From Planctomycetia bacterium (GTDB taxonomy: Bacteria; Planctomycetota; Planctomycetia; Pirellulales; Thermoguttaceae), in contig JAUNBG010000009.1 of NCBI GenBank assembly GCA_030527205.1, forward strand, positions 28,311 to 92,310: 64,000 nt of DNA. The letters run 5' to 3'. The notes beneath the pieces are model-generated. The model was not told the DNA's origin, did not search any database, and saw nothing but the letters and a program-made list of their open reading frames with translations. The translations under genes and the position numbers were made by a program. Positions 1 through 9,341 of this stretch are shown here, piece by piece. Every line of letters starts with the position of its first letter. Within the stretch, counting starts at the first letter, position 1.

Positions 1-165
1 CTCTTCAAGGCAATATGAATCTCTCAATAATTCTTCAAAAATTATTTCGATCTGTTGCATCCGCTAAAGTTAATTGTTAGCGCTGTAATTTGAAAAGAGA
101 ATTAAGAGCTTTGGGAAAAATGGGTAATTCAGGCGACCGAAAAGTTAATAACGAGAGTCAGCGAA

Positions 166-1515
166 ATGAGTCAGCAATATCAATTTCAACAGAAAACCGT
201 TTCGAGCAGTTCATCCTTTTCCGATGATTTGAATGAAAGAAATGACGATAATCTTTTGTTGATCAATAACGAGGCTTTTTCGCCCAATTGGATGAACGAA
301 GAACTTGATAATAAAGAAAATTCGGCTTATCCTTTGCCAAGAATTGTTGCTCGAATGCCAAAATTGAAGCTTTCGAATTTGGATTATGAACAACGTCAAC
401 ATTTTGGCAAAACGATCTTTGTTCTTTTGGCGTCCCAAAAAAAACGTTGGATCAGCATTTTTGGCGGAATTATTCTTGTTGCGGTTATTTTCGGAATTTG
501 GAAGAATCCCGAAGAAAAGATCGATTTACCGATTTCTTCTCAGGAAAGTCAAATTGAACCGGCCATTGTTTTCGATTCCGAACGTTCCAATTTGTCGAAA
601 AACGCTCTCGCTGTAATGCCATCGAACGCGATTAAAAGCTTGAGCGACCAACAGAACGCCTTTCCTGCTGATTATTCTATTAATATCGAAAATGATCAAA
701 ATAATGACGTTTTAACCGCTTTGCATTTTGATGCAATGAATCCCCCCAAGTCGGTTTATTCGTCAAATGAACCTTCTTTTGACTCTGCTGGGTTTTCGGA
801 AAATTCGACATCCATTGAGAATTCTTCTTATGAATCGTCATTTCCGAATGCTCCCTATTCGTCAGAAAATTTTTCTCAATCGAATTTTAATTTGCCCCAA
901 TCCGAATCCAATGTCCCGTCTCAATATTTTGACAATTTCAATTCGACAAACAATGAGGAAATTTGGATCAACGACGTTCCTTTCAATTATTCTTCAGCAA
1001 ACCAACGTTCAAATTCTTCTCCTTTGAATAATCAAACAAATAATTCGTTTAATAACCAATCAAATATTCAAACAAATGTTCAAATGAGTTGGACCGATTT
1101 GCAGAACGAGCCATTATTGGACAACAATGGTTACAGCAGCAATGATTCGAAACAGTCAATGAAAAACGAATTGCAACGCTTTACGCCAACAAGTCGGAAC
1201 ACTCAAGACGTTCGTTATCATTTAATGCCCAATAATAACTCAAATCAATATAACAATAATCAAAATAATGTTAATATGAATCAGGGAACCCATTCGTTTG
1301 CTCCGAATCAGAACAACAACTTTCCGATCAATTCAAACAGAATGGGCAATCAATCTGTTCAAGACTCTTCGATGAATGAATCGAACTTTTTTAATCAACC
1401 AATTAACAATAATAATTATTCCAATAATGTTTCTCCCAATCAGAATTATCAAGGACAAAATCAAACAATAAACTATTCATCAAGCAATCAAGGTTTTAGC
1501 CAATATCGTCATTAA
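166..1515 (+). CDS. Membrane-anchored low-complexity protein, function unknown
   Basis: I do not recognise this 449-residue protein. One hydrophobic segment lies at about residues 95-112, preceded by basic residues (QKKRW), so the first ~94 residues are probably cytoplasmic and the rest outside or periplasmic. From about residue 130 to the end the sequence is extremely rich in Asn, Ser and Gln, with runs of N in the last 150 residues, and looks disordered. It is followed by a P-loop protein and an ExeA-like ATPase on the same strand, so an accessory envelope or export role is possible but is only inference. The ATG at 166 follows a weak GAGAG-type ribosome site. A perfect stem-loop lies 130 bp after the stop. 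Confidence 0.75.
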   Translation: MSQQYQFQQKTVSSSSSFSDDLNERNDDNLLLINNEAFSPNWMNEELDNKENSAYPLPRIVARMPKLKLSNLDYEQRQHFGKTIFVLLASQKKRWISIFGGIILVAVIFGIWKNPEEKIDLPISSQESQIEPAIVFDSERSNLSKNALAVMPSNAIKSLSDQQNAFPADYSINIENDQNNDVLTALHFDAMNPPKSVYSSNEPSFDSAGFSENSTSIENSSYESSFPNAPYSSENFSQSNFNLPQSESNVPSQYFDNFNSTNNEEIWINDVPFNYSSANQRSNSSPLNNQTNNSFNNQSNIQTNVQMSWTDLQNEPLLDNNGYSSNDSKQSMKNELQRFTPTSRNTQDVRYHLMPNNNSNQYNNNQNNVNMNQGTHSFAPNQNNNFPINSNRMGNQSVQDSSMNESNFFNQPINNNNYSNNVSPNQNYQGQNQTINYSSSNQGFSQYRH

Positions 1516-1645
1516 TACAAATCAGATATCTTGGTCTTTTTAACAATATTCCTTAAATAATTGGAATAAAATCATTGAATTGTTTTTCGAGCAATTCAAT
1601 AAGTTTATTAAATCCAGAACGAAACATTTCGTTTCATACAGAAAT

Positions 1646-1675
1646 CGCAAAGGACGACAGATTTTGTCCTTTGCG
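1646..1675 (+). terminator. Stem-loop, possible terminator
   Basis: Perfect 10-bp stem (1646-1655 with 1666-1675) and a 10-base loop. No clear T run follows, so it could terminate the gene ending at 1515 or only protect the mRNA end. Confidence 0.45.
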
Positions 1676-1824
1676 TAATGAACCCATCAATCTCGGATTT
1701 AAAAACAAAAAGGTTAAGAAGATTCAACTGACTTGAAATTGATATTGTTGTTCAATATGTAAAAACGTTGAATGACAATTGAAAAAAGGCTTACTAAAAT
1801 CGGTTTTATAGCGAACGATTGTTC

Positions 1825-1852
1825 TTGAAATACTTGATTTTTGTCTTATATG
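1825..1852 (+). promoter_or_regulatory. Putative sigma70-type promoter
   Basis: TTGAAA, 16 bp spacer, TATATG, 40 bp before the start codon at 1893. Separate transcription of the P-loop/ATPase pair would follow. Confidence 0.4.
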
Positions 1853-1892
1853 AAATGCAGCGTTAAAAATCATAAACGATAATGGATTCAAA

Positions 1893-3347
1893 ATGTCTTC
1901 TTTTGATCGAGTTTTTTTAAAAGTTTTTCCCAATGAAAACGAAGCCGTTTCTTCGTTAAACGTTGCGGAATCCATATCAACGGTTGACTCAAACAAAAAA
2001 GAGAACGGAAACTTTGTTCTTGATGAGTCCAAATCAGAGCTGTTCGAATCAATTGATAAAGAAAAACTCAATCAATCGGAATCTGTTTCAGAAAAATTCA
2101 ATTCCAAGGAAATCGAGAAACCTCAAACATTATTTTTTGAAGATTATGCGCAAAAAAGATTTCATTCGTTTTTTAACGAATTGAACGATTCGGAGGCTTT
2201 GTCGAATCCAAACGATTCATTTGACGAATCAACAACAAAAAATTCAAAAGAAAACGGTTTTATTCAGAAAATTGAAACGAATTCAACAAAAGTTTCCTTT
2301 CAAAATTCAGCAAAGATATCTTCTGATTATCGGTCAGAAATTCTCAAATTAACCCCGCAACGAGAGACAATTTCGCCACAGGAAAATGAAATGTCCGCCG
2401 TTATTATTCCGATTCATGATAACGCCTTTATTGCTTCGCAACAGGATTTTGTTTTACCAACCGGAAAATCTAAAAATAATCTTGAAATAACGCTGGATAA
2501 TCAGGACGAAATAGAATCTCAACGAATTAATCAACCTTCAAATGATTATTTTTTAAATAATTCAAATACTAATTTTCAAGGCGATAAATTTCCTTCTGAA
2601 GGCAATGTTTTCTCCCTGGAACAAACAATTTCTTTAAAAGAATTGCAAATAAAACATTTTCCGAGCATTTGCGATGAAATGTTTCAAAATGCTTCCGTTC
2701 AATTGAGCGCTTTAGGCAATGCCGTTTATGAAGAAATATTGGCGGGTCATAAGATCATCGGTTTTAATGGCCTGAGCAGTCAATCAGGCTGTTCAATCAT
2801 TTTGCTTGGGCTCGCTGGCGAAATGTTGTCGAGAGGACTTAGCGTTCTTCTGATTGACGGCAACTTTGAAAACCCGTCCTTAGCTTCGTTATTGGATATC
2901 AATGTTCAAACAGGTTGGGAACAAGCCGTTCTGAATCATCAATCGCTTGATTCCGATTTAATAAAAATCAAAATTGCCGTCAATTCGGATGAAACCGTTT
3001 TGTCAACAAGTTGTTTGCCGCGAATTTCTAATCTGGATAATGCCTTTCTTTATCTTCTTCCTTTATCAAAAGGAACCGTTTTGAAAGCGATTAAAGCAAG
3101 TTATCATCCGGATTTGAATAAAATGATTCATCAGATTTCCGATCAGTTTGACCTTATTCTTTGGGATTCAGGTTGCTCTGACGTTTCGATTCAAGAAAAA
3201 ATATCAGAAATGAAACGTTTTCGAGAAGACGGTTATTATCTGGTTCAGGATATTCGCTTGAATAATCAAAGACATATTCAACAATTGGTTACAGAAAGTT
3301 CCCGCAGCAATATCCCTTGTTTAGGCATTATAGAAAACTTTGTTTGA
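1893..3347 (+). CDS. CpsD/BY-kinase-like P-loop protein with degenerate Walker A
   Basis: The last ~230 residues resemble the ATPase fold of bacterial tyrosine autokinases and CpsD/MinD proteins: a helix-strand entry (GHKIIGFNGLSS), a nucleotide loop at residues 293-301, a Walker A'-like strand LLIDGNFENPSL at 319-330 matching the family's LIDxDxRxPxL, and a Walker B-like FDLILWDSG. The loop reads GLSSQSGCS, where the family has GxGKS/T, so the phosphate-binding lysine is absent. There is no Tyr-rich C-terminal cluster. Residues 1-260 are Ser/Asn/Glu-rich and probably disordered. The stop is 9 bp before the ExeA-like ATPase start, so the two are co-transcribed. A catalytically dead partner or scaffold for polysaccharide export is the best guess. 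Confidence 0.7.
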   Translation: MSSFDRVFLKVFPNENEAVSSLNVAESISTVDSNKKENGNFVLDESKSELFESIDKEKLNQSESVSEKFNSKEIEKPQTLFFEDYAQKRFHSFFNELNDSEALSNPNDSFDESTTKNSKENGFIQKIETNSTKVSFQNSAKISSDYRSEILKLTPQRETISPQENEMSAVIIPIHDNAFIASQQDFVLPTGKSKNNLEITLDNQDEIESQRINQPSNDYFLNNSNTNFQGDKFPSEGNVFSLEQTISLKELQIKHFPSICDEMFQNASVQLSALGNAVYEEILAGHKIIGFNGLSSQSGCSIILLGLAGEMLSRGLSVLLIDGNFENPSLASLLDINVQTGWEQAVLNHQSLDSDLIKIKIAVNSDETVLSTSCLPRISNLDNAFLYLLPLSKGTVLKAIKASYHPDLNKMIHQISDQFDLILWDSGCSDVSIQEKISEMKRFREDGYYLVQDIRLNNQRHIQQLVTESSRSNIPCLGIIENFV

Positions 3348-3356
3348 GAGAAAATC

Positions 3357-4229
3357 ATGTATACAAAATATTGGGAACTCCAAAAAAAACCGTTTGAATT
3401 AGGTTGCGATCCAGCTTTTTTCTATGCTGGCGAAACTCATCTTGCCGTTTTGCTCAAATTACGCTATACAATTGAAAATCGACGGGGCAGCGCTCTTTTT
3501 TGCGGAACGCATGGGACAGGAAAATCGATGATTGTTTCCATGCTTTCGCGATATGGAACGAATATCTGCGGATTAGGTCCGTTTATTAATTTAGGAATGC
3601 CTGTTTTTCAAACCGATGATATTTTATTATATCTGGCCGATTCAATGAGTCGACTTAATCCAGAAATAAAGGGAAACGATCCGGGATTTGCAGAAATATC
3701 GGAAATGCCTTGGGGAACCCTGAATTCGTCTGGATTATATCGCGCTTATTCCATAATCGAACAATTTTTAATAGAAAATTCAGAAAATCAAAAGCATACT
3801 GTTTTATGCGTCGATGATTTTCATCAATTAAACGATCCCAATATTTTAACTTTATTTAAATCTTTAATGGAGTTGCAATATCGTTGTCGTCCAATTCTGT
3901 CGTTAATATTAATGACGACGTCCGCGTCAAGGCTTTCTCCGTTGAGCGATCAATTTGTTGATTATTTTATCGAGACAAAAGCGGAAATTCCCTCTTTAGA
4001 TTTTTCAGAAACCGAAAAATATATTCGACATCGACTCGAGATTGCAGAAGCGACTCGCGAGATTTTTTCGCCTGATTCGATTCCCTTGATTTATGAAATA
4101 AGCAATGGAATTCCGCGAAAAATTAATCGAATTTGCGATCTTGCTTTGTTAATTGGTTATGCTGAAAAAATGCCGCAAATTACGGAAGATGTTATCGAAT
4201 CTCTCAACCGCGAATTGGTTGCTTCTTGA
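3357..4229 (+). CDS. ExeA/GspA-like AAA+ ATPase
   Basis: 290 residues of the general secretion pathway A (ExeA) type of AAA ATPase. The N-terminus has the family opening YWxLxxKPFxxxxDPxFFY; Walker A is GTHGTGKS at residues 50-57 and Walker B is VLCVDDFHQL near 150. The C-terminal third carries the lid-domain pattern with GIPRKINRICDLAL. It lacks the peptidoglycan-binding C-terminal half of full ExeA, as do the XrtA/exosortase-associated ATPases found in exopolysaccharide loci. It lies 9 bp downstream of a CpsD-like gene, the same pairing as in such loci. The ribosome site GAGAG precedes the ATG. Confidence 0.85.
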   Translation: MYTKYWELQKKPFELGCDPAFFYAGETHLAVLLKLRYTIENRRGSALFCGTHGTGKSMIVSMLSRYGTNICGLGPFINLGMPVFQTDDILLYLADSMSRLNPEIKGNDPGFAEISEMPWGTLNSSGLYRAYSIIEQFLIENSENQKHTVLCVDDFHQLNDPNILTLFKSLMELQYRCRPILSLILMTTSASRLSPLSDQFVDYFIETKAEIPSLDFSETEKYIRHRLEIAEATREIFSPDSIPLIYEISNGIPRKINRICDLALLIGYAEKMPQITEDVIESLNRELVAS

Positions 4230-4361
4230 TTGGTTTATTGAATAATCTTGCCGCATAAACAATTTTTAATGCAAAAATTCAATTAAAAAACATTATATTG
4301 AATCGCTCAATTTTGAATTCTTCGATTCGTCAATCTCGAACTGATTACGGAAGGCAAAAAT

Positions 4362-4402
4362 CTCTCGCCCGCTCATTTTGAGTTCGATATAACGGGCGAG
4401 AG
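4362..4402 (-). terminator. Intrinsic terminator between convergent genes
   Basis: 10-bp perfect GC-rich stem (4362-4371 with 4393-4402) and a 21-base loop. On the minus strand it is followed by ATTTTTG, so it best serves the gene ending at 4460; it may also stop the ExeA-like transcript. Confidence 0.65.
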
Positions 4403-4459
4403 GGATTCAAAATTGATCTCAAAACGAAACGTTTTCAATGACTGTTCATCGAAATATTG

Positions 4460-6793
4460 TTATTGAATTTCCAGACAATAAATATATTGGAAACGATCAT
4501 TGGGGGCGACGTCTCCATTAATGCTGAAATCGGACCAATCGCCATTCATTTGAATATTATCTGCCCATTTGAAATAAAAAGTTAACGAATTCTGTGAGGT
4601 CGACTTTTCTTTTTTTTCTGAAAAAACGTTTTTCGATTGAAAAATGGTTCTTGGAATGGTTAATTCCATTTGATTTTCCGTCAAACCAAAAGGCGTCTTA
4701 ATAAAATGACAATGATAATATTGACCAAATAACGAAAGCTCGGTTGAATTCGATTGAAGATCAGTATCATTTTGCGACGCTTGATTTTGCGGGCAAAAAT
4801 CATAATAGACGGTTAATTCGTTCTGTTTATCGTTTTCTTCATGACGAACAATGATATCGTATCCCATCGGACCGCTGTTTGATTGCAAATCGGAGTCAAT
4901 AAGAAGAAGCATCCAATTGGGATCGTTGGGATCGGAAATCGAATCTTGCGTTTTCACATAAAATGAAACATTCTTTTCGTCTGCGGAAGCTTTGGCTGAT
5001 ATGAAGTCATTTCGACCCGTTTCATTAATATATTGAGTATTGCTTCCCCAACCCCGGCAGTTTCGATGAACCGGATCGCCAATGGTATCGCGATATTCCG
5101 GTTCAATATTGATCCAATCAGAAAAATTGCCGTCAATTATGATTTTTCCTGTCTGAACTTTTTCTGGCGGACGAACTCCCTTAAATTGTCGAATATTGGC
5201 AATCAATTGATAATAATAGTTGTCGGAATGGCCGCCGATCATTGGTTCAATATCGCGACTGTATTCCTGGTTACATTGATCGACAAACGAAACTGCGGTT
5301 GCGCCATTAAAGGGCGCGTTTTTGTCAAAACGTCCTGCGATCCATTCATTCCAACCCGTTACAAAAATGATTTCCGGATCGATTTGAAGAGCATGATCCC
5401 ATTGTTCTTGAAAATTGCGGCCTGTCATATCCTGATCTTCTGGAGCTGGCTCAGAACCGTTATGAAAACTTCGACCATGAGATCGAGGATGACTCAAAAC
5501 GCCGAGTTTGCCATCGACGGCATTTTGGGCAACGCCAACGCAAAGTTCTTCAAGTTCATTTTGGTCATTATAATATTGATGTTGCGGATAAACTTCCAGC
5601 CAACCCCATTGATTGGCTTTGGTTGGTCCGCTAAAATAATCGGGCTGAGGGGCTCGAAAAGTAAAAAAATCTTTGATTTCGGCAAAAGAATCTTGAGCTG
5701 GAAAGATTTGCAAGACAAAATTCTGATCGATTATCTTGCCATTTTCGAACGCTTCTTTCCAAATAATGTTCTCATTTTGTTGAAGTTGTTGAGAATCTTT
5801 GGCAAGGGAATATAAACCAACTTTTCCCTGCGGATTGAAAAATTCGATAAAATAAGTTCCTGCCGGAATCGTCTTTTTCAAGGGAAAAACAAACGTTTGA
5901 TTATCTCGAATTTGAGTCGCTTCAATTTGATCAAGAATTTCTCCTTGAGCTGATTCTTTTCGAAGGCGAATCGTTAAGGACGAATTGGTTTCTGTCCATG
6001 TCGGAAGAACAAATTGAATCTTTGTTATTTCGCAACGAGTTTCAAAACTTTGAGCCAACGATTGATTAGAAGTCAATAAAACAGGAACGGCTCCTTTCGT
6101 TGAAACGGAGAGAGACGAGTCAGACAACAGATCGGGATCGGCGAGAATCAGCGGTTTTCCTTTCCAATAGAACCAAACATCGGAATAATAATTTTTGCTG
6201 TAAACGTCATTCCAAAGTTCTTTGACAACTTTGGTCGGCGCCCAGAAAGGACAAAGAAATGCGACTTTAGGAACTCGATTTCCCTGCTTTTGCATTTCCG
6301 AAAAAACCTTAAAAAGCGGTTGATATGATTCTGGATAAGTCAATTGATTTGTGACGTCGAAACAAATAACATCGACTCCGGCGTCGGCCAGCATTTGCGC
6401 ATGTTTTCGCAAAACAGCTTCATCTTCGCCAACATAATAATTGAAAATGGATTCCCCCCAATGATGCGGCGCATACATTTTTCCCCAAAGCGGATGATTG
6501 GGATCATTCATTGCGTTGGGGTCTTGAGCTTGTATTTTCGATATATTATAGGGACCCGCCTCGCCGTGACGCCCCAGCCAAAGAAAATAAAACATCGCAA
6601 TATATTTATCATTTCGAACATCGCCAACAGTTGAATGATCGGGCAGGGTTCGTCCCAACTGATCCGTTGCTGTCCATAAATCGCTCTTGACATCAATTTC
6701 TTGAGCCTGGCCGAAAATCCCGATCAAGAGAAAAACGATTCCTGTGAACGAATAAACAAGCAACGCGGCTTGAGGTTTTGTATTTGAGAACAT
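4460..6793 (-). CDS. Secreted GH71/GH99-like glycoside hydrolase with CBM9-like C-terminus
   Basis: Start chosen at the ATG at 6793 because GGAG lies 6 bases upstream; upstream in-frame ATGs at 6805 and 6898 have no such site. The protein (777 aa) begins with a signal peptide (ALLVYSFTGIVFLLIGIFG, then AQA-like cleavage). The next ~500 residues resemble the GH71/GH99/WbsX type of barrel: YIAMFYFLWLG near the start, the helix with HAQMLADAGVDVICFDVTN, and a late FVTGWNEWIAGR motif. The last ~200 residues begin with IIIDGNFSDW, typical of CBM9-like carbohydrate- or haem-binding domains. It probably degrades a polysaccharide outside the cytoplasm; the substrate is unknown. Confidence 0.7.
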   Translation of the reverse strand: MFSNTKPQAALLVYSFTGIVFLLIGIFGQAQEIDVKSDLWTATDQLGRTLPDHSTVGDVRNDKYIAMFYFLWLGRHGEAGPYNISKIQAQDPNAMNDPNHPLWGKMYAPHHWGESIFNYYVGEDEAVLRKHAQMLADAGVDVICFDVTNQLTYPESYQPLFKVFSEMQKQGNRVPKVAFLCPFWAPTKVVKELWNDVYSKNYYSDVWFYWKGKPLILADPDLLSDSSLSVSTKGAVPVLLTSNQSLAQSFETRCEITKIQFVLPTWTETNSSLTIRLRKESAQGEILDQIEATQIRDNQTFVFPLKKTIPAGTYFIEFFNPQGKVGLYSLAKDSQQLQQNENIIWKEAFENGKIIDQNFVLQIFPAQDSFAEIKDFFTFRAPQPDYFSGPTKANQWGWLEVYPQHQYYNDQNELEELCVGVAQNAVDGKLGVLSHPRSHGRSFHNGSEPAPEDQDMTGRNFQEQWDHALQIDPEIIFVTGWNEWIAGRFDKNAPFNGATAVSFVDQCNQEYSRDIEPMIGGHSDNYYYQLIANIRQFKGVRPPEKVQTGKIIIDGNFSDWINIEPEYRDTIGDPVHRNCRGWGSNTQYINETGRNDFISAKASADEKNVSFYVKTQDSISDPNDPNWMLLLIDSDLQSNSGPMGYDIIVRHEENDKQNELTVYYDFCPQNQASQNDTDLQSNSTELSLFGQYYHCHFIKTPFGLTENQMELTIPRTIFQSKNVFSEKKEKSTSQNSLTFYFKWADNIQMNGDWSDFSINGDVAPNDRFQYIYCLEIQ

Positions 6794-6963
6794 TTTTGAC
6801 TCCATTTTTATATTAATGAATTGATTTCTAACGAAGCCCGAAAAGGCATTCGACTTCGTCTTTTGGAACCCGTTCTTTCTTGACGGACTTCTGTTCAACG
6901 ATTTTTGATTTTTACTGAATTGAAGAAAAACGGGAAAAATCGAAAAACGACTCTTGGAATTCT

Positions 6964-8640
6964 CTATATTTTTCGATATTTTGCCCGTCGATGTTCGCCA
7001 TGATGAGGATCTTCAATTTTGAGTCGCTCTTCATATTCTGAAAAGTTTCCTTCAAACCAACGAACTTGTCCGTTTCCTTCGAAAAGCAGCAAATGAGTAC
7101 AAATGCGATCAAGGAAAAAACGATCATGACTGATAACAAGAGCGCAACCGGGAAATTCGATCAAGGCTTGCTCAAGAACCCTCATTGTTCCGACATCCAA
7201 ATCGTTGGTTGGTTCGTCAAGCAATAAGAGATTTCCGCCTCGTTTGAGAAGTTTGGCTAAATGAACTCGATTTCGTTCGCCGCCAGAACAGACGCCGACC
7301 AAACGCTGTTGTTGAGTTCCTCGAAAATTAAAACGGGAGACATAAGCCCGACTGTTCATCTCGATTGACCCAAGTTCAATGCGATCTTTGCCGCCGGTTA
7401 TCTCTTGAAAAACGGTATTGTCATTATTCAGGGCGTCCCGATGTTGATCGACATAAGCCAATTGAACTGTTGAGCCCAAATCAATGGTTCCTGAATCAGG
7501 TTGTTCTTCGCCAACAATCATTTTTAAAAGAGTTGTTTTTCCGGTTCCATTTGGACCAATTATGCCGACAATGGCGCCTCGCGGAATGTCAAACGAGGCC
7601 GAATCAATCAGTTTTACTCTTGTTCCCCCGATCTCATAACTTTTACAGAGATCACGAACCGCTAAAACTTTTTCTCCGAGTCGAGGGCCAGGAGCAATTT
7701 GAATTATGGCATCGCTTTTATCGTCAAGCTTTTGTTCTGCGGCCATTTTTTCATAGGCGTTAAGGCGAGCCTGATTTTTTTGCAGACGTCCCTGATGAGC
7801 CATTTGAATCCAGTCGAGTTCTCGTTTGAGCGTCTTTTGACGTTGAGATTCCTGTTTTTCAGAGATTCGCAAAAGTTCTGCCTTTTGTGCCAGCCAGGAA
7901 GAATAATTCCCTTCAAAGGGAAGACCCCGCGTATTGTCGATTTCAAGTATCCATTTCGTTATATGATCGAGAAAATAACGGTCATGCGTAACGATTATAA
8001 CGGTTCCTGAATAATCCCGAAGCGTTCCTTCAAGCCAATGAATGGTTTCGGCATCCAAATGATTCGTTGGTTCATCCAAAAGAAGAAGATCAGGTTTTTC
8101 GAGCAAAGCCATACAAAGCGCAACTCGACGCCGTTCCCCTCCTGAAAGTCGACGGACAATTGCGTCGTCGGGCGGAAGAACCAAAGCGTCCGCCGCAAGA
8201 TCAATGCGTCGATCCAATTCCCAACCGTCCAAATGATCGATTTCTTCCTGAAGACGTCCCAGTTCATCCATTAATTTATCAAAGTTATCCGCTTGATCCG
8301 GGTCGCCCATCAACATCGAAATCTCATTAAAACGATTAATTTTAGCTTGAATCGGCGCCAATGTCGTCATCAAATTTTCCCGAACCGTTGCGTCAAGATT
8401 CAATTCGGGTTCCTGGGCTACATAGCGAACTTTCATTCCTTTGACCATGCTCACTTCGCCGTCAATATCTTTATCAATTTGCGCCATTATCTTAAGCAAG
8501 GTCGTTTTTCCGCTTCCGTTTTCTCCGACAATTCCGATTTTGGCGCCATAATAAAAGGAAAGGCTTATGTTTTGGAGAATAACTTTCCCGCCAAATCGCT
8601 TTGTGACGCGATTCATCTCAAATATAAAATGAGGAGGCAT
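6964..8640 (-). CDS. ettA: Energy-dependent translational throttle protein EttA (ABC-F)
   Basis: Soluble ABC-F protein of 558 residues, the usual EttA length (about 555), with no membrane segments. It carries two ATP-binding cassettes: Walker A GENGSGKTT at 39-47 and GPNGTGKTT near 363, each with an LSGGE/CSGGE signature and a LLLLDEPTN Walker B. The inter-domain linker (about 245-320) is rich in charged residues. The EttA-specific arm region (ELGRLQEEIDHLDGWELDRRID) is present. EttA binds the ribosomal E site and gates entry into elongation according to ATP/ADP. It is the only gene of its orientation here with its own 700-bp upstream region; a MITE-like repeat ends 42 bp upstream of the start. 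Confidence 0.95.
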   Translation of the reverse strand: MPPHFIFEMNRVTKRFGGKVILQNISLSFYYGAKIGIVGENGSGKTTLLKIMAQIDKDIDGEVSMVKGMKVRYVAQEPELNLDATVRENLMTTLAPIQAKINRFNEISMLMGDPDQADNFDKLMDELGRLQEEIDHLDGWELDRRIDLAADALVLPPDDAIVRRLSGGERRRVALCMALLEKPDLLLLDEPTNHLDAETIHWLEGTLRDYSGTVIIVTHDRYFLDHITKWILEIDNTRGLPFEGNYSSWLAQKAELLRISEKQESQRQKTLKRELDWIQMAHQGRLQKNQARLNAYEKMAAEQKLDDKSDAIIQIAPGPRLGEKVLAVRDLCKSYEIGGTRVKLIDSASFDIPRGAIVGIIGPNGTGKTTLLKMIVGEEQPDSGTIDLGSTVQLAYVDQHRDALNNDNTVFQEITGGKDRIELGSIEMNSRAYVSRFNFRGTQQQRLVGVCSGGERNRVHLAKLLKRGGNLLLLDEPTNDLDVGTMRVLEQALIEFPGCALVISHDRFFLDRICTHLLLFEGNGQVRWFEGNFSEYEERLKIEDPHHGEHRRAKYRKI

Positions 8641-8681
8641 TTTTCTGAATCCTATAATATAAACTGAATAAAAAACAAAAA

Positions 8682-8793
8682 TGAAGTTCTAAAAATCCCT
8701 TTGAAATGCAAACGTCTCGTCCGCAAAAACTGGTTTTAACAACTTTCTCTGAAAATGCATTTGTTGAAAAATCTGGTTTTTTAGAATTTCCTT
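8682..8793 (+). repeat. MITE-like inverted-repeat element, copy A
   Basis: About 112 bp. Ends GAAGTTCTAAAAA and TTTTTAGAATTTCCTT form an imperfect terminal inverted repeat. The interior shares ACGTCTCGTCCGC and AACTGGTTTTAAC with the other copies and is closest to copy E (subfamily 1). It lies just upstream of ettA. Confidence 0.8.
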
Positions 8794-9144
8794 AGACAAA
8801 CTTTTTTTCTTATAATAACTGACCGCGTCAACTTGGCTCAAATTTTTTGAGCTTATTCTCTGATTCTTGAAAAATCATTTTTCGGCTGCAAAAAGAGTCA
8901 AAAAACAAGTCGAACATCATTGTTCAGTATATCATTAAATTTTATTTTTGTCATGAGCTTATAATTTTATTGATTTTTTATTTTTTTGAGTTAAAATGGA
9001 GAATTAGTGAATAAAAGAGTGGATTTTATTCGCTTTTCATGTTATGATAGTATTAAATCAGCGATTCAATAATAATGAGACTTTATAAAATGAGCATAAA
9101 AGCTAAATAAATTTGGCTTTTTTTATTTTCAATCCATTATTTTC

Positions 9145-9173
9145 TTGACATGGTTCTATAAAATGATTAGAAT
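9145..9173 (+). promoter_or_regulatory. Sigma70-type promoter of the DUF1559 gene
   Basis: TTGACA (9145-9150), 17 bp, TAGAAT (9168-9173). The transcript would have a leader of about 160 bases before the start at 9342. Confidence 0.75.
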
Positions 9174-9341
9174 AAATGTTGAAGTGTTATCAATATGATA
9201 CTCATCATAAGAAAAAAGCTCAAAAACTAAACGCACTTATTGTATTATCGTAAAGTGTATTTAAAATGTCTATGGGAAATCAACAACTTTGTTGCCATGT
9301 TGTATGTTTCCCGTAAAAAGCCAGCATAAGGAATACAGCAA

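Larger units (their letters stand above)
1516..1892. other. Intergenic region, no gene
   Basis: 377 bp without a convincing reading frame. It holds a 10-bp perfect stem-loop (1646-1675) and a possible promoter (1825-1852) for the next gene. Confidence 0.6.
8641..9341. other. Long AT-rich intergenic region
   Basis: 701 bp between divergent genes. It holds repeat copy A (8682-8793) and, for the downstream gene, a clear promoter at 9145-9173. The rest is AT-rich with no supportable gene. Confidence 0.6.

Noticed and set aside
1..80. Possible C-terminal tail of an upstream gene
   Set aside because: Two plus-strand frames are open to stops near 67 and 80, but the pieces are too short (about 21-25 codons) to choose between them or recognise.
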